Assembly: GCA_018814245.1 (NCBI GenBank)
Contig: JAHIZN010000046.1
Coordinates: 1 to 23,709 of the forward strand
Direction: 5' to 3'
DNA: 23,709 nt
Source: a bacterium
Lineage (GTDB): Bacteria; UBA9089; CG2-30-40-21
A model generated the notes under the pieces. That model did not search any database. It was not told where the DNA came from and saw only the letters and a program-made list of their open reading frames with translations. A program made the position numbers and the translations under genes. Below, one piece after another: positions 15,804-23,181 of this stretch; the stretch's first letter is position 1; each line of letters opens with the position of its first letter.

Positions 15804-15828
15804 CTTTTTGCTGATAGTTGATGGCTGA

Positions 15829-16440
15829 ATGATTAAAACACCTTGTATTGTGGAGCAGGTAGGATTGGAAGACATTTCTTTACATATCATGGATATAGTA
15901 GAAAATTCTATCTGTGCAGGGGCGAAAAGGGTTAAGATACAGATTATTGAAGACAAACACAAGGATTTGTTGATAGTTGAAATAAGTGATGATGGTAAGG
16001 GGATGACAGAAGAGATAATAAAGGATGCCTTTGACCCATTCTTTACCACTAAAACAGTACATCAGGTTGGATTAGGGTTACCCCTCCTTGCTCAGTCAGC
16101 CAAAGAGGCAGAAGGGGAATTAAGGATAGTTTCTAAACACGGAAAAGGGACTAAGGTTACTGCAACCTTTAAGTATAGTCATGTTGATCGTAAGCCATTG
16201 GGAAATATGACAGAAACTATGGTTGTTCTGATTGCAGGTAATCCAAGTGTAGATTTTTTATATAAGCATAAAAAGGATAGATTGGATTATTCCTTAGATA
16301 CCAGAAGGATAAAAGTAGAATTAGAAAATGTGCCTATAGATCATCCTGAAGTAATAAAGGCTATTCAAAAAGCCTTTGATAAAGGGGAGAGGGTAATAAA
16401 AGATGCCAAAATTAACCATAGAGGATTTGAAAAAGATTAA
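15829..16440 (+). CDS. Stand-alone GHKL ATPase (histidine-kinase-like ATP-binding domain)
   Basis: A 203-residue protein. The N-box is MDIVENSICAGAKRV (N26), the G1 box DDGKGM (54-59), the F-box region DPFFTTK, and the G2 box VGLGLPLL (80-87), a complete ATP-binding fold. There is no phospho-accepting His domain or sensor domain. The C-terminal 75 residues (from about 130) are a separate small region conserved in the hydrogenase-associated version. The true start is unclear: ATG 15829 lies at the edge of a repeat, and homologues usually begin near LEDISLHIMD, which would suit TTG 15865. The ferredoxin gene starts 38 bases before this one ends. Confidence 0.83.
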   Translation: MIKTPCIVEQVGLEDISLHIMDIVENSICAGAKRVKIQIIEDKHKDLLIVEISDDGKGMTEEIIKDAFDPFFTTKTVHQVGLGLPLLAQSAKEAEGELRIVSKHGKGTKVTATFKYSHVDRKPLGNMTETMVVLIAGNPSVDFLYKHKKDRLDYSLDTRRIKVELENVPIDHPEVIKAIQKAFDKGERVIKDAKINHRGFEKD

Positions 16441-16786
16441 GGAAAATTATCAGGCTACAGCAACATTGCGTGAAGGCGGGTTTAGGGCTAAGGTGACAAT
16501 TCATATGGGTACCTGTGGAATTGCCTCAGGGGCAAGAAAGGTAATGTCTGCCTTGATAGATGAAATCACCCGGCAAAATATTACAGATGTTACTATTGTT
16601 ACCTCTGGTTGTGCCGGGTTATGTAGTCGTGAGCCAATGGCAACCGTTGAATTAGCAGAAAAATCACCAGTGAAATATGTTAATTTAGATGGTGAGAAGA
16701 TAAAGAAGATACTTTTAGAACATATTATTGATGGTAAGATTGTAGAAGAATATGCCTTAGGGATTGGTAATGAAGCAACCTATTAG
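16403..16786 (+). CDS. HndB-like thioredoxin-fold [2Fe-2S] ferredoxin
   Basis: A 127-residue protein that begins inside the ATPase gene, so the two are probably coupled in translation. After a short helix (LTIEDLKKIKENYQ) comes VTIHMGTCGIASGARKV (C38) and then TSGCAGLCSREP (C70, C74). The second Cys of the NuoE-type CxxxxC pair is replaced (position 43 is Gly), a pattern usual for this HndB-like family, where three Cys are visible. Homologues lie between the ATPase and the NuoF/HydB gene in NAD-linked hydrogenase operons. An electron-transfer or regulatory link with NuoF is likely but unproven. GAGAGGG lies upstream of the ATG. Confidence 0.87.
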   Translation: MPKLTIEDLKKIKENYQATATLREGGFRAKVTIHMGTCGIASGARKVMSALIDEITRQNITDVTIVTSGCAGLCSREPMATVELAEKSPVKYVNLDGEKIKKILLEHIIDGKIVEEYALGIGNEATY

Positions 16787-16793
16787 AGAAAAA

Positions 16794-17037
16794 GTAATTG
16801 CTTAAGTATCCTGCGGCATATCCTGTTTAAGTGAATTGCGAATCTCGAAATCGCGAAAGAGTGAATCTGAAAAAAATAGGTCAGCAATTAGCAGGGGAAC
16901 GACAGATAACCACAAAGGGCACAAAGAAACCGCAAAGAACACAAAGATTTTTTTCTTAGCGAACTCTGCGTACTTTGTGGTTAATCTGAGCGGTTAATCT
17001 GAAAAGAAAGAATTGCCATAGATTGTTGAGCAGTTAT
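16794..17037. repeat. Inverted-repeat element between the ferredoxin gene and nuoF
   Basis: The left arm (16794-16818, GTAATTGCTTAAGTATCCTG and following) closely resembles the outer left arm at 15416, and the right arm (17014-17037) is its diverged inverse ending GAGCAGTTAT. Inside, AACCACAAAG (16908-16917) pairs with CTTTGTGGTT (16973-16982). The element thus reuses the same outer layer with a different core. The right arm runs to within 16 bases of the nuoF start. Confidence 0.75.
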
Positions 17038-17052
17038 GATGGAGAAGGGAAA

Positions 17053-18843
17053 ATGACGCAATTTCGGGCTAATATATTGATTTGTGCTGGTACAGGTTGT
17101 GTTGCCTGTGGTGCACAAAAGATAAAAATAGCATTAGAAGATGAATTACGAAAAAAGAGTCTTGAGAATGAAATCCAGATAACCTTAACTGGTTGTAACG
17201 GGTTTTGTGCTAAGGGTCCATTGTTTGTGGTTTATCCAGAGGGTATATTTTATCATTCCCTTAAACCAGAAGATATACCATTATTAGTAGAAGAGCATTT
17301 TTTGAAGGGGCGGCCTGTAAAGGAATTAATGTATATCCCGCCAGCAGAAAAAGAGGCTGTTCCACTAATGAGAGATATTCCGTTCTTCAAGCATCAAGTA
17401 TTGCGTGCGTTACGAAATCGCGGCTTGATTGATGCCGAGAAGATTGATGAGTATATTGCCCGTGACGGGTATATGGCACTATCTAAGGTATTGACCGATA
17501 TGAGTCCGGAGGATGTTATTAATGAGATGATTGCCTCTGGTCTCAGGGGTCGCGGCGGCGGCGGATTTCCAACCGGGAAGAAGTGGGAGGAGTGTCGAAA
17601 GTATAAGAATTTTCCAAAGTATACCGTATGCAATGGTGATGAGGGTGATCCCGGGGCATTCATGGATAGGTCTGTCTTAGAGGCTGACCCGCATGCTGTC
17701 TTAGAGGGTATGGCTATCTCAGCCTATGCTATTGGCGGAGTAGAAAAGGGGTATATCTATGTGCGGGCAGAGTATCCCCTGGCTATTCATAGATTGAATA
17801 TTGCCATTGATCAGGCAAGAGAGTATGGCTTGCTTGGCAGGAATATCCTTGGAACTGATTTTAATTTTGATATAGAGATATACCCTGGTGCAGGTGCCTT
17901 TGTCTGCGGTGAAGAGACAGCACTCATTGCCTCTATTGAGGGCAGGCGAGGTATGCCAACGCCAAAGCCGCCATTTCCAGCAGAAAAGGGTTTATGGGGC
18001 AAGTCAACCAACCTGAATAATGTAGAGACCTTTGCCAATGTGCCGCAGATTATCCTTAACGGCGGGGCATGGTTTGCCTCTATGGGGACCGAGGGGAGTA
18101 AGGGAACAAAGGTATTTGCCTTGACCGGGGCAATAAATAATGTGGGTCTGGTTGAGGTGCCTATGGGTACCAGCCTGAAGGAATTGGTCTTTGATATTGG
18201 CGGCGGCATTTCAGATAAACGAAAATTCAAGGCAGCTCAGCTTGGCGGACCATCCGGTGGGTGTATCCCGGAGAGCTTGATTGATGTAAAAATAGACTTT
18301 GATTCACTCACCGAGGCCGGGGCAATGATGGGCTCTGGCGGTGTGGTTGTCATGCATGATGCTACCTGTATGGTTGATACAGCACGGTTTTTTACAGACT
18401 TTTCAGTGGATGAATCCTGTGGAAAGTGTACACCATGCCGAATTGGCTTAAGGGTTATGCTTAATAAGCTTGAGGATATTGTTGCCGGCAGGGGACAGGA
18501 AGGGGATGTTGAATTTTTAGAGAGGCTTGGCAAGCATATAAAAAATACATCACACTGCGGCTTGGGTAAAACAGCAGCCAATCCAGTGCTCTCAACCATT
18601 CGTTACTTCAAGGATGAGTATGATAGCCATATCAGAGAAAAAAGATGTTCGGCAAAGGTTTGTGTTGACCTGATAAAATTTGAGGTAAATGAGGAAAAAT
18701 GCAAGATGTGCGGATTATGCCTTAAGGCTTGCCCATCAAGTGCAGTTATTTGGGAAAAGAAGCAGAAGGCTGTTATAGACAGGGAAAAATGTACAAGGTG
18801 CAGGTCGTGTGTAACAGTTTGTAGGTTTGATGCGATTGATTAG
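17053..18843 (+). CDS. nuoF: NADH-binding subunit F of the HydB/HndC type
   Basis: A 596-residue flavoprotein that oxidises NADH with FMN. Domains: an N-terminal thioredoxin-like [2Fe-2S] domain (C11, C16, C48, C52); the NADH/FMN-binding core with GRGGGGFPTGKKW (about 166-178) and NGDEGDPGAFMDR; the [4Fe-4S] N3 site SCGKCTPCR (C456, C459, C462) with C502 in HCGLG; and a C-terminal pair of CxxCxxCxxxC [4Fe-4S] sites (about 545-595). Classical NuoF is about 430 residues and lacks both end domains. This long form is that of HydB/HndC in NAD-dependent, often electron-bifurcating, hydrogenases. I chose ATG 17053, preceded by GGAGAAGGG; the frame opens earlier at TTG 17023, inside a repeat arm. Confidence 0.96.
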   Translation: MTQFRANILICAGTGCVACGAQKIKIALEDELRKKSLENEIQITLTGCNGFCAKGPLFVVYPEGIFYHSLKPEDIPLLVEEHFLKGRPVKELMYIPPAEKEAVPLMRDIPFFKHQVLRALRNRGLIDAEKIDEYIARDGYMALSKVLTDMSPEDVINEMIASGLRGRGGGGFPTGKKWEECRKYKNFPKYTVCNGDEGDPGAFMDRSVLEADPHAVLEGMAISAYAIGGVEKGYIYVRAEYPLAIHRLNIAIDQAREYGLLGRNILGTDFNFDIEIYPGAGAFVCGEETALIASIEGRRGMPTPKPPFPAEKGLWGKSTNLNNVETFANVPQIILNGGAWFASMGTEGSKGTKVFALTGAINNVGLVEVPMGTSLKELVFDIGGGISDKRKFKAAQLGGPSGGCIPESLIDVKIDFDSLTEAGAMMGSGGVVVMHDATCMVDTARFFTDFSVDESCGKCTPCRIGLRVMLNKLEDIVAGRGQEGDVEFLERLGKHIKNTSHCGLGKTAANPVLSTIRYFKDEYDSHIREKRCSAKVCVDLIKFEVNEEKCKMCGLCLKACPSSAVIWEKKQKAVIDREKCTRCRSCVTVCRFDAID

Positions 18844-18902
18844 TAGGGGCAGACCTATGTGTCTGCCCACCCAATATGTAGGGGCAACCCTCTGTGGTTG
18901 CC
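18843..18902. repeat. Two GTAGGGGC-type hairpins after nuoF
   Basis: The first (18843-18869) pairs GGGCAGAC with GTCTGCCC and begins at the last base of the nuoF stop. The second (18878-18902) pairs GGCAACC with GGTTGCC. The sequence that follows, TGATTGTAGGGGAGCAA, supplies the ribosome site of the next gene and recurs before its paralogue. Confidence 0.8.
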
Positions 18903-18920
18903 TTGATTGTAGGGGAGCAA

Positions 18921-19421
18921 ATGAAGATGAGGATGATACACATTATAATCGTAACATTTATATTTCTACTGGCAGGCTCCTTTGCGGCTCAAGCCCAAAA
19001 TAGTCAAAGAGATGAGGAGATTATTGAACGGCTGATACGGCTTGAGACACAGATGACAGCGATGGATGCAAGGGTTGAGGCACGGATGACAGCGATGGAC
19101 TCAAAGTTTGAGATACAAATGACAGCAATGAATACAAGGATAGATGATTTGAAGGGTGAATTAAAGGGTGATATAACGGATTTAAGGGATTTGATATATG
19201 TCGTCCTTGGCGGAATTATGACCTTGATATGTGGGCTGCTGGCTATGATGGGATATGTCATGTATGATAGACGCACGGCTATTACACCGGTTGTAAGGAA
19301 AACAAAGGAATTAGAACAGGGATTCGATGATGAAAGAGTTGTTTTGCGGAAGGTATTCAAGGGATACGCCTTGGTTGAACCACGGTTTGCAGAGGTATTG
19401 AAAACCGCAGGTATGCTGTAG
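18921..19421 (+). CDS. Coiled-coil membrane protein with signal sequence (tandem copy 1)
   Basis: A 166-residue protein. The N-terminal hydrophobic segment ending SFAAQAQ looks like a cleavable signal peptide. A coiled coil (about 27-80) follows, with three units of about 11 residues beginning MTAM (for example MTAMDARVEAR). Next come a membrane helix, YVVLGGIMTLICGLLAMMGY, then RR and a conserved soluble end (TPVVRKTKELEQGF...FAEVLKTAGML). No known function. ATG 18921 is chosen because GGGGAG lies just before it; the open frame extends upstream to a GTG inside a repeat hairpin. Located between nuoF and nuoG, it is probably an inserted passenger, though a structural role at the membrane cannot be excluded. 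Confidence 0.8.
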   Translation: MKMRMIHIIIVTFIFLLAGSFAAQAQNSQRDEEIIERLIRLETQMTAMDARVEARMTAMDSKFEIQMTAMNTRIDDLKGELKGDITDLRDLIYVVLGGIMTLICGLLAMMGYVMYDRRTAITPVVRKTKELEQGFDDERVVLRKVFKGYALVEPRFAEVLKTAGML

Positions 19422-19444
19422 AGGCAACCTCCTGTGGTTGCCCT
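19418..19444. repeat. Hairpin at the junction of the duplicated genes
   Basis: GAGGCAACC...GGTTGCCCT forms a stem like that at 18878-18902. The stop codon TAG of the upstream gene (19419-19421) is part of the hairpin, and the next gene's ribosome site follows it. Confidence 0.75.
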
Positions 19445-19463
19445 GATTGTAGGGGAGCAAAAG

Positions 19464-19946
19464 ATGAGGAAATTACACATCATAATCATAGTGTTTATAT
19501 TTCTATTGACAGGTTCTTTTGCGGCTCAAGCCCAAAATAGTCAAAGAGATGAGGGAAATATTGAACGGTTTGCACGACTTGAGACGCAAATGACAGCAAT
19601 GAATACAAGAATAGATGATTTAAGAAGTGAAATGAAGGGTGATATGGCAGATTTAAAGGGTAATATGTCGGACTTAAAAAATGAATTGAAGGGTGATATA
19701 GCGGATTTAAGGGGTTTGGTATATGTAATCCTTGGTGGGATTATAACCTTAATCTGTGGGCTGCTGGCTATGATGGGATATGTAATGTGGGATAGACGCA
19801 CGGCTATTACACCGGTTGTAAGAAAGACGAAGGAATTAGAACAGGGGTTTGAGGATGAAAGGGTCGTTTTGTGGAAGGTATTAAAGGGATACGCAAGGGT
19901 TGAGCCGCGATTTGCAGAGGTATTAAAAACAGCGGGGATACTGTAG
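19464..19946 (+). CDS. Coiled-coil membrane protein with signal sequence (tandem copy 2)
   Basis: A 160-residue paralogue of the preceding protein, nearly identical in the signal segment, the membrane helix and the C-terminal region. The coiled coil differs by gain and loss of repeat units: only one MTAM unit is kept, and KGDMADLKGNMSDLKNEL-type units are added. ATG 19464 has GGGGAG 6-7 bases upstream, placed as in copy 1 and again directly after a hairpin. The duplicated unit therefore includes the upstream hairpin. Function unknown. Confidence 0.8.
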   Translation: MRKLHIIIIVFIFLLTGSFAAQAQNSQRDEGNIERFARLETQMTAMNTRIDDLRSEMKGDMADLKGNMSDLKNELKGDIADLRGLVYVILGGIITLICGLLAMMGYVMWDRRTAITPVVRKTKELEQGFEDERVVLWKVLKGYARVEPRFAEVLKTAGIL

Positions 19947-19969
19947 GGGCAACCCCCTGTGGTTGCCCT
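19943..19969. repeat. Third GTAGGGGCAACC hairpin, closing the duplicated pair
   Basis: GGGGCAACC...GGTTGCCCT forms the stem and again contains the stop TAG (19944-19946) of the gene before it. Unlike the two earlier hairpins it is not followed by TTGTAGGGGAGCAA. Confidence 0.8.
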
Positions 19970-20020
19970 CTCAGATGGGGTATGACCAGTAATGTATTTT
20001 TTAACGATAATGAGGAAGAA

Positions 20021-22519
20021 ATGGTAACACTAACAATTGATGGAAAACAAATAACGGTTGCAAAAGGAACCATGATCCTTGAGGCAGCAGAAAAGGCTGG
20101 AATAAAGATACCTGCATTGTGTGCAGACAAGCGGCTGATTGGGTTTGGTGCCTGCCGTATGTGCGTTGTTCAGCTTAAGGGTCGCAAGTCATTGATCCCA
20201 GCCTGCCTTAATCCGGTTAGAGAGGGGATGGATGTTATAACGGGTAGCCCGGAGATTATCGATGCTCGCAGGGCACAGCTTCAGCTTATTCTGGCAGAAC
20301 ACCCCCTTGATTGTCCGGTGTGTGATAAGGCAGGGGAGTGTATGCTGCAGGAATTGGTATATGAATATGGCGTGGTGGATAATCCCTACAAGATGAAATC
20401 GGTTAAAAAGGCTGTAGAACGGTGCTCGCCCTTGATAGAACGGGATATGAACAGGTGTATCCTTTGCGGTAAGTGTGTCCGAATCTGTAATGAGGTACAG
20501 GGGGTAGGGGAGATTAGCTTTATTAATCGAGGGATAAAGGCATACATTGGTACGGATTTTGACAGGCCAATGGAGTGTGAATTTTGTGGACAGTGCATCT
20601 CGGTCTGTCCTGTTGGGGCATTGAACTCAAAAATGTTTAAGTATAAAACACGAGTCTGGGATCTAAAAGATGAGACAACCCTTTGTCCCTTTTGCTCAAA
20701 TGGGTGTTCACTCGTACTTGGAATTAAGGACAATGAGATACAGCGGGTTACAGGTGATTATGAGGCTGGAATAAATGAGGGGAACCTCTGTTCCAAGGGA
20801 AGGTTTGGGTATGAGTTTGTGGGTAGCCCTGAGAGGTTGAAAAAACCGCTTATTAAAAAGAATGGCACATTTGAAGAGGTTGGATGGGATGAGGCTCTGG
20901 GGCTTGTGGTAACTAAGCTTAATGAGATAAAGGCTGTATCAGAGGCAGCCTCAATTGGCGGTCTTGGCTCTGCGAGATTGACAAATGAAGAGTTGTATCT
21001 ATTCCAGCGACTCATCCGTCAGGGGATAGGAACGAATAATATTGACCATGGCGGCAGGTATCAAGGGTTGCTGGCATTAAAAGAAAGCCTTGGGAATGCT
21101 GGCTCAACCAATTCCCTGCATGAAATCAGAAAGGCAAATGCTATCCTGCTGGTTCGGGCTAATCTCAATGAGACACACCCAAATGTCAGGATAGAGGTAA
21201 ACCTGGCTGTTAATCGAAACAGGGCAAGCCTGATTGTGGCAGACAATAAAAGGACACTGCTCAGCCGTCAGGCACAGGCTAACTTTATCTATAAGCCCGG
21301 CACAGATGTTGCTTTGATTAATGGAATTATAAACAGAATAATCAGCCTTGAGTTGGCTGATACAACCTTTGTTAATAATAAGACATATGGCTTAGACAGG
21401 CTGCATGTATCAATAGAAAAATATACACCCGAATATGTGGAAGAGATATGTGGTGTTAAGCCGCATGAACTTGAACTGGCAGCCAAGGCTTATGCAGAGG
21501 CAGAAAGGGCGTGTATTATTGTTGCTGCTGGTATGGGATTGGTCGGAAATGACAGGGATATTGCTCTGGCAGCAAGCAATCTGGCATTAGTTACCGGGAA
21601 TATTGGCAAGGAATCTGCTGGGGTGTATATCCTGCCAGAAAAGAATAATTCACAAGGGGCACTCGATATGGGTTGTGTGCCATTCTTCCTGCCCGGGTAT
21701 ATGCCTGTGAATAAAATAGGGCTTAAGGCAATGGAGATGCTTGAGCCTGGCAGGCTAAAGGCTATGTATATTGTTGGTGAAAATCCGATATTGACATATC
21801 CATTGTCTGATGTAGCAAGTGTACTGGATGGCTTGGAATTTCTTGTTGTTCATGATATGTTTATGACCCCCACGGCTGAGTTGGCTGATGTGGTTTTGCC
21901 AGCCTGCAGCTTTGCTGAAAAAGAGGGTTCATATACAAATCTGGAACGAAGAATCCAGGGGTTTAAGAAAATATTACCCTGTGTGGGTGAAAGCAGGTCT
22001 GACTTTGAGATATTTGCTGACCTATGCAAACGGCTTGGTTATGATGTGCCGTCAGATGTGCGACAGGAGATAGCGGGTATCCATTTCCCACTTCCTGCCT
22101 CCCAATTCTCACTTGATACTTGGAAGGGTAAATTTATCCCGGTTGAGTGTGAGGGGATAGAGGGGGTAGCACCCCTGGCAGAGGGAGCCCCTCTGGCAGA
22201 TGAGGGCAAGCTATTGTTGGTATCCTCGCCATCCCACCTTTATTCTGGTTCGCTTGGTTCATGGAGTCCAAGCCTGCTTGAGATAGGGGAGGCTTGTATT
22301 GAGATAGGCATGGATGAGGCTTTGAGACTTGGGGTAGGGGATGGGGATATGGTTGTTGTTTCCTCTAAGAATGCAAGCGTTGAGCTAAGGCTAAGGATAA
22401 GCCATGATGTGCCGGATGGGGTTGGGGTTGTTCATGTCTACCCAACGGTTAATGTGATGTGCTTGTTTGGGAAAGAGATGATAGCGGTTAGGGGAAGCGT
22501 GGAGAGGGTAGGCACTTAA
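20021..22519 (+). CDS. nuoG: NADH-quinone oxidoreductase subunit G, molybdopterin-type fold
   Basis: An 832-residue Fe-S subunit. Ligands in order: [2Fe-2S] C34, C45, C48, C62; the His-Cys [4Fe-4S] site H94, C98, C101, C107; two [4Fe-4S] sites C146/C149/C152/C156 and C186/C189/C192/C196; and the extra N7-type site C222, C225, C229, C257. The rest has a formate-dehydrogenase-like fold, but the expected active-site Cys/Sec region reads TNNIDHGGRY, with neither, so formate oxidation is unlikely. The C-terminal dinucleotide-binding domain is preceded by GVAPLAEGAPLA, from two 18-base repeats. ATG 20021 has GAGGAAG just upstream and matches homologue starts (MVTLTIDGK); an ATG at 19982 is less likely. 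Confidence 0.96.
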   Translation: MVTLTIDGKQITVAKGTMILEAAEKAGIKIPALCADKRLIGFGACRMCVVQLKGRKSLIPACLNPVREGMDVITGSPEIIDARRAQLQLILAEHPLDCPVCDKAGECMLQELVYEYGVVDNPYKMKSVKKAVERCSPLIERDMNRCILCGKCVRICNEVQGVGEISFINRGIKAYIGTDFDRPMECEFCGQCISVCPVGALNSKMFKYKTRVWDLKDETTLCPFCSNGCSLVLGIKDNEIQRVTGDYEAGINEGNLCSKGRFGYEFVGSPERLKKPLIKKNGTFEEVGWDEALGLVVTKLNEIKAVSEAASIGGLGSARLTNEELYLFQRLIRQGIGTNNIDHGGRYQGLLALKESLGNAGSTNSLHEIRKANAILLVRANLNETHPNVRIEVNLAVNRNRASLIVADNKRTLLSRQAQANFIYKPGTDVALINGIINRIISLELADTTFVNNKTYGLDRLHVSIEKYTPEYVEEICGVKPHELELAAKAYAEAERACIIVAAGMGLVGNDRDIALAASNLALVTGNIGKESAGVYILPEKNNSQGALDMGCVPFFLPGYMPVNKIGLKAMEMLEPGRLKAMYIVGENPILTYPLSDVASVLDGLEFLVVHDMFMTPTAELADVVLPACSFAEKEGSYTNLERRIQGFKKILPCVGESRSDFEIFADLCKRLGYDVPSDVRQEIAGIHFPLPASQFSLDTWKGKFIPVECEGIEGVAPLAEGAPLADEGKLLLVSSPSHLYSGSLGSWSPSLLEIGEACIEIGMDEALRLGVGDGDMVVVSSKNASVELRLRISHDVPDGVGVVHVYPTVNVMCLFGKEMIAVRGSVERVGT
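22163..22198 (+). repeat. Two tandem 18-base mini-palindromes in nuoG
   Basis: GGGGTAGCACCCCTGGCA (22163-22180) and GAGGGAGCCCCTCTGGCA (22181-22198) are read GVAPLA and EGAPLA. Both keep stem pairing with different bases (GGGGT/ACCCC and GAGGG/CCCTC), the expected pattern if the hairpin matters. They lie in the linker before the C-terminal domain of NuoG. Confidence 0.88.
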
Positions 22520-22554
22520 ATGCAATATTAGTTCAAAAAGGAAAACAATAGTGT

Positions 22555-22779
22555 ATGCCAATAACATGGAAAAACCACATTAGCAGCACAGCAGATATCC
22601 TTCATGGAAAGCCTTGTCTGAAAGGGACAAGAATTCCGGTTAGTCTGATATTAGGATATCTCGCAGCTGGATACAGCATTCAGCAGATTATTGAAGAATT
22701 ACCAGATCTCACGGCTGATCAGATTGCGGCATGTCTTGATTATGCCCGTGATTTGGCAGAATTTGAGATAGCGGCATGA
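22555..22779 (+). CDS. DUF433 protein, probable antitoxin
   Basis: A 74-residue protein with the DUF433 pattern: GKPCLKGTRIPVSLILGYLAAG (about 19-40), then YSIQQIIEELPDLTADQIAACLDYARD (about 41-67), a winged-helix-like DNA-binding fold. Its stop overlaps the start of the DUF5615 gene by 4 bases (ATGA), the standard arrangement of this pair. AAGGA lies upstream of the ATG. It is located between nuoG and nuoI, where nuoH would be expected. Antitoxin function is inferred from family and pairing. Confidence 0.88.
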   Translation: MPITWKNHISSTADILHGKPCLKGTRIPVSLILGYLAAGYSIQQIIEELPDLTADQIAACLDYARDLAEFEIAA

Positions 22780-23153
22780 CTGCCTTACGATTTTTTGCCG
22801 ATCACTGTGTGCCGATGTATATTATCCATTTTCTTCGTGAGCAGGGATACGAGGTATTCCCATTGCGTAATCATATCCCGATAAATTCACCGGATGATCG
22901 AGTGATTGCGACTGCTCAGGAGCTTGATGCTATTTTGATTTCGCTTAATGGAGATTTCGTTGACATCATTACCTATTCGCCGAGTAAATACAAAGGGATT
23001 ATCAGTATTCAAGTGAGGAATCACCCAGAGCTTATTTCTCGTATCATGCAACGATTAAAGATGTATCTTTCTGAACATCCTTCTATGGATGACTATGTTG
23101 GGAAATTGTTGTTGGTAGAGGTGCATAGAATTCGAATTCGTGGAAGAAGCTGA
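22776..23153 (+). CDS. DUF5615 PIN-like protein, probable toxin
   Basis: A 125-residue PIN-like/Mut7-C-type protein. ADHCVPMYIIHFLREQGYEV (about 8-27) carries the first acidic residue, DDRVIATAQELDAILISLNGDF (about 40-61) the next acidic positions, and GIISIQVRN follows as a strand. These are the typical DUF5615 nuclease-fold elements. The usual DxDF at the end of the middle block reads LNGDF here, so one acidic residue may be missing and nuclease activity is uncertain. Translationally coupled to the DUF433 gene. Confidence 0.85.
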   Translation: MTALRFFADHCVPMYIIHFLREQGYEVFPLRNHIPINSPDDRVIATAQELDAILISLNGDFVDIITYSPSKYKGIISIQVRNHPELISRIMQRLKMYLSEHPSMDDYVGKLLLVEVHRIRIRGRS

Positions 23154-23181
23154 TTAATTGATAGATTTTGGAGTTATTGAT

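Larger units (their letters stand above)
15240..15828. other. 589-base gap with three layers of repeats, no gene
   Basis: An outermost TCAGCTATCAGC-type pair (about 15266-15280, and in reverse about 15811-15827) surrounds the element 15416-15803. Between about 15290 and 15415 are a GC-richer piece and AT-rich sequence without clear signals. A 78-codon open frame at 15295-15531 runs through repeat DNA and I do not consider it a gene. Confidence 0.65.

Noticed and set aside
19982..22519. Formate dehydrogenase alpha subunit instead of NuoG
   Set aside because: The fold and N7-type cluster fit both, but the active-site region TNNIDHGGRY has no Cys or Sec, and the gene is in a nuo operon.
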